DNA of 12,945 bases from Lysobacteraceae bacterium (GTDB lineage: Bacteria; Pseudomonadota; Gammaproteobacteria; DSM-19610). A program made the translations under genes and the position numbers. Numbering within the stretch: position 1 is the stretch's first letter; each line of letters starts with the position of its first letter. Where the stretch lies: contig JAIVHA010000019.1 of NCBI GenBank assembly GCA_020201295.1, positions 5,773 to 18,717 of the forward strand. Reading direction: 5' to 3'. The notes under the pieces are model-generated. The model worked only from the letters and a program-made list of their open reading frames with translations, searched no databases and had not been told where the DNA came from. This document shows positions 1-6,189 of this stretch, in pieces.

Positions 1-1
1 A

Positions 2-1096
2 TACATCCTGTTCTGCCGCGAGCGCGACCCGCTCATGGAGACCTGGAACGGCCGCCGCGCCGGCACCGAGGGCGCGGTCGAACGCTTCGGCGCCGACGAT
101 GCCTTTCCCATCGACGACATCGACGAGATTCTGCCGGGCCTGCTGGAGAGCCGCGAACGGGTGTTCTACACCATGGGCGCCAGCGCCGAGTTCGATACCC
201 GGGTGATCAACTGGGTGCGCGAGATCCGCAACCGGGCGCGCAGTGGCGTGCATGCCCCCGACGAGTTCGTGGCCCTGGACCACCTGGTGCACGACATGCG
301 CCTGTACAAGAGTCGGGTGGAGATCAAGCAGATGCGCGCCGCCGCCCGGATCGCCGCCGCGGCTCACGTGCGCGCCATGCAGGTCTGCCGACCGGGCATG
401 ATGGAATACGAGATCGAGGCGGAGTACCTCCATGAATTCCGCCGCCACGGTTGCGAGCCCGCCTATGGCAGCATTGTCGGCGGTGGCGACAACGGCTGCA
501 TCCTGCATTACCGCGAGAACGATGCCGAACTGCAGGATGGCGACCTGCTGCTCATCGATGCCGGGGCCGAGTACCAGTACTACGCCTCCGACATCACCCG
601 CACCTTTCCCGTCAACGGTCGTTTCAGCCAGCCGCAGAAGCTGCTGTACAAGCTGGTGCTGGACGCCCAGTTGGCGGCCATCGCCGAGGTGCTGCCCGGC
701 AACCACTGGAATGCGCCCCATGACGCGGCGGTGAAGGTGCTGACCAAGGGGCTGGTGAAACTCGGTCTGCTCAAGGGGCGGCCGGCGCAGCTCATCAAGG
801 ACGGCGCCTACCGTCGTTTCTACATGCACCGCACCGGCCACTGGCTGGGTATGGACGTGCACGACGTGGGCGACTACAAGGTGGGCGACGAATGGCGCGT
901 GCTGGAGCCGGGTATGGTGCTGACGGTGGAGCCGGGCCTGTACATCCCCAAGGGCAGCAAGGGCGTGGCGAAGAAGTGGCAGGGTATCGGCATCCGCATC
1001 GAGGACGATGTGCTGGTCACCCGCGACGGCCACGAGGTGCTGAGCAAGGCGGCGCCCAAGGGCGTGGCGGAGATCGAGACCCTGATGGCGAGGTAA
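2..1096 (+). CDS. pepP: Xaa-Pro aminopeptidase (aminopeptidase P), 5' end missing
   Basis: Metallopeptidase of family M24 that removes an N-terminal residue when proline follows; cytosolic. The reading frame is open from base 2, so the window cuts the gene; 364 residues remain, and by comparison with the about 440-residue E. coli protein roughly 75 are missing. The creatinase-like N-domain remnant runs to about residue 120, then the pita-bread catalytic domain. The five expected metal ligands are visible in order: LLIDAG Asp, SDITRTFPV Asp, the His of HRTGHWLGMDVHD, the Glu of LTVEPGLY and the Glu of GIRIEDD. The internal ATG at 35 is not a credible start, because the homology (YILFCRERDP) begins before it. 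It is the first gene of a conserved pepP-ubiH-ubiI order; the stop is followed by a 25-nt gap and then the REP array. Identification is firm; the start lies outside the window. Confidence 0.95.
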   Translation, partial: YILFCRERDPLMETWNGRRAGTEGAVERFGADDAFPIDDIDEILPGLLESRERVFYTMGASAEFDTRVINWVREIRNRARSGVHAPDEFVALDHLVHDMRLYKSRVEIKQMRAAARIAAAAHVRAMQVCRPGMMEYEIEAEYLHEFRRHGCEPAYGSIVGGGDNGCILHYRENDAELQDGDLLLIDAGAEYQYYASDITRTFPVNGRFSQPQKLLYKLVLDAQLAAIAEVLPGNHWNAPHDAAVKVLTKGLVKLGLLKGRPAQLIKDGAYRRFYMHRTGHWLGMDVHDVGDYKVGDEWRVLEPGMVLTVEPGLYIPKGSKGVAKKWQGIGIRIEDDVLVTRDGHEVLSKAAPKGVAEIETLMAR

Positions 1097-1120
1097 TGCC
1101 CGTCGGGCGCCAGCCACCCT

Positions 1121-1409
1121 GTAGGAGCGGGCTCTGCCCGCGAACAGGCCCGGCACGACTGTAGGAGCGGGCTCTGCCCGCGAACGGGGCCGGCACGACA
1201 ACGTCCTGTAGGAGCGGGCTCTGCCCGCGAACGGGGCCGGGACGACAACGTCCTGTAGGAGCGGCCTCTGCCCGCGAACAGGGCCGGCACGACTGTAGGA
1301 GCGGGCTCTGCCCGCGAACGGGGCCGGCACGACAACGTCCTGTAGGAGCGGGCTCTGCCCGCGAACAGCTTGACTGCCACGGCCGTTCGCGGGCAGAGCC
1401 CGCTCCTAC
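1121..1409. repeat. Tandem REP-like palindromic array (6 direct + 1 inverted copy)
   Basis: Seven copies of a 25-bp element with head GTAGGAGCG, inner palindrome GGGCTCTGCCC and tail CGCGAAC. Six are direct, starting at 1121, 1161, 1208, 1255, 1295 and 1342; the seventh is inverted at 1385-1409. Distances are 40, 47, 47, 40, 47, so the first three copies plus linkers recur as a block after 134 bp. The fourth copy has a changed left inner arm (GGCC against GCCC). The array fills most of the 357-bp gap between pepP and ubiH. The sequence resembles the REP elements described in Pseudomonas, which are mobilised by RAYT transposases; no such transposase is in this window. Confidence 0.93.
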
Positions 1410-1453
1410 AGGGTGGTGTGATGGTCGATTGTGTACGGAAGGGTGTTGGATTC

Positions 1454-2674
1454 ATGACGCACGAATATGACGTTCTCATCGTCGGTGGCGGCCTGGTAGG
1501 CGCCAGCCTGGCCTGCGCCCTGGGTGCGCGCGGCGTGCGCGTGGCGGTGGTGGAGGCCGTGCTGCTGCGCTCCGACCAGCAGCCCAGCTACGATGAGCGC
1601 ACCCTGGCCCTGGCCCAGGGTTCGCGGCGCATCTTCGCCGCCATGGGTCTGTGGGAGGAACTGCGCCCCGGCGTGACGCCCATCCACACCATCCACACCT
1701 CCGACCGCGGCCGCTTTGGCTTTACACGCCTGCATCGCGAGGAGGAAGGCGTGGAGGCGCTGGGCTATGTGGCGCCGGCGCGGGTGCTGGGTGCGGTGCT
1801 GGGCCCCCGGTTGGAGGCCCTCGAGGCGGTTGACCTGATCTGCCCGGCCCGGCTGCGCCATTTCCAGGTGGATGACCAGGGCGTGAACGTCACCCTGGAC
1901 CTGGAGGACGAAACCCGGGTGCTGCGCGGTCGCCTGCTGGTGGCCGCCGATGGCAGCCAGTCGCGGGTGCGCGAGGCCCTGGACATCGACACGCTGCAGT
2001 GGACCTATGGCCAGACGGCGCTGATCGCCAACATCAGCGCCCGGCTGCCCCATCGCAACATCGCCTACGAGCGCTTCACCGACACCGGACCGCTGGCCCT
2101 GCTGCCCATGAGCGAAGGGCGCTGCTCCCTGGTCTGGACCCTGCGCGACGAGCAGGTGGACGAGATTTTGCACCTGTCGGATGCAGATTTTCTTGCGCGC
2201 CTGCAGGAGCGCTTCGGCCAGCGCCTGGGGCGCCTGGAGCGGGTGGGGTCACGCCATGCCTATCCCCTGTCCCTGGTGCGTGCCCGGGAATCGGTGCGGC
2301 CGCGGGTGGCGCTGATTGGCAATGCCCTGCATACCCTGCACCCCATCGCCGGCCAGGGCTTCAACCTGGGTCTGCGCGACGTGGCGGTGCTGGCGGAACT
2401 GCTGGTGGACGCCCAGGCCGCGGGCCAGGATATCGGCGAGCTGGCCCTGCTGCAGCGCTACGCCGACTGGCGTGGCACCGATCATCGGCGTGTCATCGCC
2501 TTCACCGACGGCCTGGTGCGCCTGTTCAGCAGTCCATTGTCGTCCGTGGCCTGCCTGCGCGACGCCGGCATGCTGGCCCTGGACCTGCTGCCGCCTGCCA
2601 AGCGCCTGTTCGGACGCCTGACCATGGGCCGGGCGGGGCGCCTGCCGCGCCTGGCGCGCGGTTTGCCTTTGTAG
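1454..2674 (+). CDS. ubiH: 2-octaprenyl-6-methoxyphenol hydroxylase (UbiH)
   Basis: FAD-dependent aromatic monooxygenase that hydroxylates a ring carbon (C1 in E. coli) in aerobic ubiquinone synthesis, part of the soluble or membrane-associated Ubi complex. 406 residues, as usual for the family. The FAD GxGxxG motif is GGGLVG (residues 11-16), the DG motif lies in VAADGSQSR, and the second FAD segment is LIGNALHTLHPIAGQGFNLG. The Asn (residue 290) in place of Asp in that GD motif, as well as YERFTDTGPLALLP, matches UbiH rather than UbiI. I chose ATG 1454 because homology begins there (MTHEYDVLIVGG) and a GAAGGG-like ribosome site lies upstream; ATG 1421 in the same frame is possible. The stop TAG is provided by the head of a REP repeat. 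The paralogue ubiI follows 75 nt later. Confidence 0.93.
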   Translation: MTHEYDVLIVGGGLVGASLACALGARGVRVAVVEAVLLRSDQQPSYDERTLALAQGSRRIFAAMGLWEELRPGVTPIHTIHTSDRGRFGFTRLHREEEGVEALGYVAPARVLGAVLGPRLEALEAVDLICPARLRHFQVDDQGVNVTLDLEDETRVLRGRLLVAADGSQSRVREALDIDTLQWTYGQTALIANISARLPHRNIAYERFTDTGPLALLPMSEGRCSLVWTLRDEQVDEILHLSDADFLARLQERFGQRLGRLERVGSRHAYPLSLVRARESVRPRVALIGNALHTLHPIAGQGFNLGLRDVAVLAELLVDAQAAGQDIGELALLQRYADWRGTDHRRVIAFTDGLVRLFSSPLSSVACLRDAGMLALDLLPPAKRLFGRLTMGRAGRLPRLARGLPL

Positions 2675-2695
2675 GAGCGGCCTCTGGCCGCGAAC
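2671..2695 (+). repeat. Single REP-like element overlapping the ubiH stop
   Basis: One 25-bp copy (head GTAGGAGCG, inner palindrome GGCCTCTGGCC, tail CGCGAAC) in the ubiH-ubiI gap. Its second to fourth bases are the TAG that ends ubiH. A GGCACG box follows at 2702-2707, 6 nt after the core, as in several other copies in the window. No inverted partner is present here. Confidence 0.85.
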
Positions 2696-2749
2696 GGGAT
2701 TGGCACGTCGCGGGCCAGGGTGGCGGCAACACGGACAAAGGGACCCACC

Positions 2750-3970
2750 ATGACCCAACAGTACGACCTCATCATCATCGGCGGCAGCCACGTGGGCGCC
2801 ACCCTGGCCTGCGCGCTGGGGCAGGCGGGCCTGCGGGTGGCGGTGGTGGAAGCGCGTGCGGCGTCCCGTGACTGGCCGGCGGACAGCGTCGACTTGCGGG
2901 TGTTCGCCATCACCCGGGCCTCGCAACACATCTTCCAGCACCTGGGCGCCTGGGAGTCGATGGCGGAAATGGGCCTCAGTCCCTTCCGCCACATGGAGGT
3001 CTGGGATGCCGGCGGCAGTGGCAGCATCCACTTCGATTGCGCCGACATCGGCGAGCCTACCCTCGGCCACATCATCGAAAGCCGCGTGATCCAGGAGGCC
3101 CTGCGGCGATGCCTGCAGGATCTTCCGGGCGTGGACTGGCTCTGTCCCGCGGAGCTGACCGAATTACAGACCGATGCTGCAGGCCCGGCACGGGCCGTCC
3201 TGGCCGATGGCCGGGTGCTGGAGGCCGCCCTGGTGGTGGGCGCCGATGGGGCGGAGTCGCGGCTGCGGGCGCTGGCGGGCATTGCCCTGGAGTCCGAGGA
3301 ATACCGCCAGCAGGCGCTGGTAGCGGTGATCAGCAGCGAGTTGCCTCACGGGGAAACCGCACGGCAGCGCTTCCTGCCCACCGGGCCGCTGGCCTTCCTG
3401 CCGTTGCGGGACGGCCGCTGCTCCATCGTCTGGTCCACACCGCCGGAGCTATGCGAGGAATTGCTGGCCCTGGAGGAAGCCGAATTCCTGGCCCGTCTGG
3501 GCGCGGCCTTCGAACACCGCCTGGGGCGCCCGCTGGCCACCGGGGAACGGGTAGCCTTCCCCCTGGTGCGCCGCCATGCGACACGCTACATCGGCACGCG
3601 GGTGGCCCTGGTGGGGGACGCGGCCCATACCATCCATCCTCTGGCCGGGCAGGGGGTGAACCTGGGCCTGCTGGATGCCGCGGCGTTGACGGAAGCCTTG
3701 CTGGCGGCCCGCGCCGCCGGCCGCGACCTGGGGGGCGAACGCACCCTGCGCCAGTATGAACGCGGCCGGCGCGGCGCCAACCAGCTCATGATGAGCGCCA
3801 TGGACGGCCTCAAGGGGCTGTTCGGCAGCTCCCTGGCGCCAGTGCGGCAGCTGCGCAGCCTGGGCCTGGACCTGGTGGACCGCGCCGGCCCCCTCAAGGG
3901 CGTCATTATCCGCCAGGCCATGGGCCTGGAGGGCGATTTGCCGGGGCTGGCGCGGGGGCCGGAGGCCTGA
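2750..3970 (+). CDS. ubiI: 2-octaprenylphenol hydroxylase, UbiI/VisC type
   Basis: FAD monooxygenase of the UbiH/COQ6 family; in E. coli UbiI hydroxylates C5 of octaprenylphenol early in ubiquinone synthesis. 406 residues. UbiI-like features are MEVWDAGGSGSIHFD, LGHIIESRVIQEAL, GPLAFLPLRDGRCSIVWS and the FAD segment LVGDAAHTIHPLAGQGVNLG with the usual GD Asp (residue 290). The DG motif is in VVGADGAESRLR. An oddity is the N-terminal nucleotide-binding loop GGSHVG (residues 11-16), where Ser replaces the second glycine of GxGxxG. ATG 2750 was chosen over the in-frame GTG at 2720 because homology starts at MTQQYDLIIIGG and AAAGGGA lies just upstream. Some proteobacterial relatives (UbiL, UbiM) have different regioselectivity, so the exact carbon is inferred. 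Confidence 0.9.
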   Translation: MTQQYDLIIIGGSHVGATLACALGQAGLRVAVVEARAASRDWPADSVDLRVFAITRASQHIFQHLGAWESMAEMGLSPFRHMEVWDAGGSGSIHFDCADIGEPTLGHIIESRVIQEALRRCLQDLPGVDWLCPAELTELQTDAAGPARAVLADGRVLEAALVVGADGAESRLRALAGIALESEEYRQQALVAVISSELPHGETARQRFLPTGPLAFLPLRDGRCSIVWSTPPELCEELLALEEAEFLARLGAAFEHRLGRPLATGERVAFPLVRRHATRYIGTRVALVGDAAHTIHPLAGQGVNLGLLDAAALTEALLAARAAGRDLGGERTLRQYERGRRGANQLMMSAMDGLKGLFGSSLAPVRQLRSLGLDLVDRAGPLKGVIIRQAMGLEGDLPGLARGPEA

Positions 3971-4003
3971 AACCTTTTGAATTGAAGGGTACATCACCCG
4001 ATG

Positions 4004-4121
4004 GTACAGGCAGCGGGCTCTGCTCACGAACCGGGTTGGCACGCCGCCCTGGCTGTAGGAGCGGCCTTGGCCGCGAACGGCCGCGGCAGCCAGGCTGTTC
4101 GCGGGCAGAGCCCGCTCCTAC
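4004..4121. repeat. REP-like cluster downstream of ubiI (one decayed, two good copies)
   Basis: A decayed direct copy ends with CACGAAC at 4025-4031 and still keeps the GGCACG box at 4038-4043. A direct copy of the GGCC subtype lies at 4055-4078 and an inverted copy of the GGGC-TCT-GCCC subtype at 4097-4121. The last two can pair through their heads and tails but not perfectly through their inner arms. The cluster sits between the end of ubiI and the gcvT promoter. It has no following T-run, so a terminator role is not shown. Confidence 0.85.
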
Positions 4122-4161
4122 ATTGCGGCGTCTGCTTCCATAAGCCCCACGGGTTACGGGC

Positions 4162-4190
4162 TTGGCGGCCACCGCCGGCCCGGGTATAGT
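4162..4190 (+). promoter_or_regulatory. Sigma70-type promoter for the gcv riboswitch transcript
   Basis: TTGGCG at 4162-4167 and TATAGT at 4185-4190 are separated by exactly 17 bp. Transcription would start near 4196-4198, about 8 nt before the first riboswitch stem, which is where a riboswitch leader should begin. The position supports the call as much as the hexamers do. Confidence 0.7.
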
Positions 4191-4204
4191 GGCGGTTCGA
4201 CATA

Positions 4205-4412
4205 CCACCGCGGCGGGAGAGAGCCGGTTTACCCGGCCGCCGAAGGCGCAACTCGCCCGGAAACGCTCAGGCAGAAGAACTGTCGCGGTGGGGGATTCGA
4301 TCCCATGTCGGCTCTGGAGAGCGGTCAGCCTGTGCTGGCCCACCGAAGGGGAGAGGCCCCGCGTCCTGCGGCAGCGCCTACACTCTCAGGTCACGGGACA
4401 GAGGGGCGACGG
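4205..4412 (+). promoter_or_regulatory. Tandem glycine riboswitch (two aptamers) in the gcvT leader
   Basis: Two copies of the glycine aptamer signature occur in series. Aptamer 1 has GGGAGAGAGCC, CCGCCGAAGGCGCAA and CGCTCAGGCA; its closing stem pairs CCACCGCG (4205-4212) with CGCGGTGG (4284-4291). Aptamer 2 has TCTGGAGAGCGG, CACCGAAGGGGAGA, CTCTCAGGTCACGGGACAGAGG (in two parts: CTCTCAGGTCAC and GGGACAGAGG); its outer stem uses GTCG (4307-4310) and CGAC (4407-4410). The linker of about 15 nt is typical of the tandem class. In known cases glycine binding turns on gcvTHP-type genes so that excess glycine is degraded. Here it lies between a fitting promoter and gcvT. Confidence 0.92.
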
Positions 4413-4430
4413 TTTGACGAAGGCCGTCGC
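4406..4430 (+). promoter_or_regulatory. Candidate expression-platform hairpin of the glycine riboswitch
   Basis: GCGACGG (4406-4412) pairs perfectly with CCGTCGC (4424-4430) around an 11-nt loop. Its left arm contains the CGAC that closes the second aptamer, so aptamer stem and hairpin exclude each other. No U-run follows, which argues against simple intrinsic termination. CTCGT (4445-4449) can also pair with ACGAG (4471-4475), the weak gcvT ribosome site, so control of translation start is more likely. This is inference from base pairing only. Confidence 0.45.
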
Positions 4431-4482
4431 GGTACCCGCACGCCCTCGTTGTACTTCCAACCCCGTAATGACGAGAGCTGAA

Positions 4483-5248
4483 ATGGGCAAACGCACGCCT
4501 TTGTACGACGAACATGTGGCCGCCGGGGCCAAGATGGTGGATTTCGCCGGCTGGGACATGCCCATCCACTATGGCTCCCAACTGGAAGAGCATCACGCCG
4601 TGCGCCAGGGCATGGGCATGTTCGATGTCTCCCACATGACCGTCGTGGACCTGGAAGGCCCCCAGGTGCGGGATTTCCTCCACCACCTGCTTGCCAATAA
4701 CGTCGACAAATTGCAGGAACCGGGCAAGGCCCTGTACAGCTGCATGCTCAACGAGCGTGGCGGCGTCATCGACGACCTCATCGTCTATTTCCTGGATGAC
4801 AGCTTCTTCCGCATGGTGGTCAACTCCGCCACCCGCGACAAGGACCTGGCCTGGATCAACGGGCAGGCCCGCGACTTCGACCTGACCATCACCGAGCGTC
4901 CCGAACTGGCCATGGTGGCCGTGCAGGGTCCCAACGCCCGCGACCACGTGCTGGGCCTGCTGGAGGGTGAACTGCGCGCACGGGTGGAGGCCCTCAAGCC
5001 TTTCGTGGGCTGCTTCGCCGGCGACTGGTTTTTTGCCCGCACCGGCTACACCGGGGAAGACGGTTTTGAGATCAGGCGAGGGCGAGATCACCAGCGGCAG
5101 CTTCTCGCCCACCCTGGGCAAGGCCATCGCCCTGGCGCGCGTGCCCGCCGCCACCGGCGAGCGGGTCCAGGTGGATGTGCGCGGCAAGCTGCTGGACGCG
5201 CAGGTGGTCAAGCCGCCCTTCGTGCGCCACGGCAAGGCGCTGGTGTAG
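4483..5248 (+). pseudogene. gcvT: Aminomethyltransferase (glycine cleavage T-protein) with internal deletion and frame change
   Basis: T-protein takes the aminomethyl group from lipoyl-GcvH and makes methylene-tetrahydrofolate and ammonia. Residues 1-197 (4483-5073) match GcvT from TPLYDEHVAAGAKMVDFAGWDMPIHY to TGYTGEDGFEI, including the catalytic Asp region GGVIDD (residues 97-98). Directly after ATC at 5071-5073 the frame shifts: GEGEITSGSFSPTLGKAIALARVP and the terminal VVKPPFVRHGKALV are encoded in the next frame (5075-5248). By comparison with E. coli GcvT (364 residues) about 110 residues are absent, including the conserved GLGARDTLRLEAGM segment. The original frame stays open to 5496, giving an unrelated tail of about 140 residues that runs into gcvH. 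ATG 4483 has an ACGAGAG site upstream; ATG 4468 is an alternative. Either a real broken gene or an assembly collapse. Confidence 0.85.
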
Positions 5249-5281
5249 GGTTTATTGAACCTGATCATTGCAAAATCTCTC

Positions 5282-5333
5282 CTGTAGGAGCGGCGCAAGC
5301 CGCGAACAATCGCGGCTTGCGCCGCTCCTACAG
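5282..5333. repeat. REP-like perfect 24-bp hairpin between gcvT and gcvH
   Basis: CTGTAGGAGCGG plus CGCAAGCCGCGA (5282-5305) is repeated exactly inverted at 5310-5333, with only the 4-nt loop ACAA. The inner arm is GGC-GCAA-GCC, a third subtype of the same family. The stem would be very stable in RNA or as a cruciform. No T-run follows. The next 155 bases up to gcvH show no convincing promoter or gene. Confidence 0.9.
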
Positions 5334-5488
5334 TACCCAAGCCGAAGCGCACTGCCGGTGCATTCCAGGCGCACGGTTCGGGGACAGCGCTCGAAGGGCC
5401 TGTGCAGGGATTTCAGGCTTCGTGCCACGGAATGTATTGCAACTATCGGGTGAGTACATGAATGCAAATATCCACAGGAGTCACCACC

Positions 5489-5884
5489 ATGAGTGAAGTA
5501 CCGGCAGACCTGAAGTACACCAAGAGCCACGAATGGGTGCGCGCCAACGACGATGGCACGGTTACCATCGGCATCACCCAGCATGCCCAGGACCAGCTGG
5601 GTGACATGGTGTACGTGGAGGCGCCCGAGGCGGGCCGCACCCTGGATGCCGGCGAGGCCTGCGCGGTGGTGGAGTCGGTCAAGGCCGCTTCCGATGTGTA
5701 TGCCCCCATCGCCGGCGAGGTGGTGGAAGGCAACGAGGCCCTGGCCGACGCGCCGGAAACCGTCAACAACGATCCCTTCGGTGGCGGCTGGATCCTGCGC
5801 CTGACCCCCGCCGACACCGGCGCCCTCGACGGCCTGATGGACGCCGCCGCCTACCAGGAACTGCTCGCAGCCGAAGACCACTAG
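5489..5884 (+). CDS. gcvH: Glycine cleavage system H protein
   Basis: Lipoyl carrier protein of 131 residues that shuttles the aminomethyl group from P-protein to T-protein and is reoxidised by the L-protein. The N-terminal KYTKSHEWVR is the family hallmark; the lipoyl domain follows, with the modified lysine at residue 65 in VVESVKAASDVYAPI. The C-terminal DPFGGGWILRL is also typical. ATG 5489 is preceded by ACAGGAG at 5474-5480, a good ribosome site. The gene is intact, in contrast to the damaged gcvT before it; the read-through frame of gcvT would overlap its first codons. Confidence 0.96.
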   Translation: MSEVPADLKYTKSHEWVRANDDGTVTIGITQHAQDQLGDMVYVEAPEAGRTLDAGEACAVVESVKAASDVYAPIAGEVVEGNEALADAPETVNNDPFGGGWILRLTPADTGALDGLMDAAAYQELLAAEDH

Positions 5885-5915
5885 TGCTCCTTCAACCTGA
5901 AATTGACCTATTGTC

Positions 5916-6106
5916 ATGGCCACGGAAGCACACGGAAAAACACGGAAAGATTGCATTGCTGCCAATGGAAGCCACCCGTAGGAGCGGCCCCTGGCCGCGA
6001 ATGCCCGGTGTACCACACAGGGTTCGCGGCCAGAGGCCGCTCCTACGGGCGCCATGCATTACGACGTAACTGTTTTCCGTGTCATTCCGTGTGCTTCCGT
6101 GGCCAT
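5916..6106. repeat. ACACGGAA-type long inverted repeat enclosing a REP pair
   Basis: Outer arms of about 34 bp (5916-5949 and 6073-6106) are inverted copies with about three mismatches. They are built from CACGGAA units (GGCCACGGAAGCACACGG on the left; CCGTGTGCTTCCGTGGCC on the right). Inside lie a direct REP-like copy at 5978-6000 and an inverted copy at 6022-6046. The whole structure fills most of the 305-bp gcvH-gcvPA gap; I see no gene in it. Confidence 0.88.
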
Positions 6107-6189
6107 CAAGGCCGTCAGCCATTCGCATGAAGTGTGAACGGGTATCCGGCATCATCAAATTGAAACAGTACTAGGAGCGACCTGTAGCA

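Noticed and set aside
1121..1409. CRISPR array (25-bp repeats with short spacers)
   Set aside because: Spacers are only 15-22 bp and repeat one another, the repeat is a full palindrome with copies scattered elsewhere in both directions, and there are no cas genes.
874..1479. Minus-strand open frame of about 200 residues across the pepP-ubiH gap
   Set aside because: It consists of repeated translations of the REP array plus antisense pepP; typical GC-rich shadow.
4483..5496. A single intact 337-residue protein from the gcvT start to 5496
   Set aside because: After residue 197 it has no GcvT similarity, translates a REP hairpin and runs into the gcvH start; the true C-terminus is in another frame.
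5884..6158. Small open frames on both strands between gcvH and gcvPA
   Set aside because: They are translations of the CACGGAA and REP-like palindromes, without credible ribosome sites or protein-like composition.
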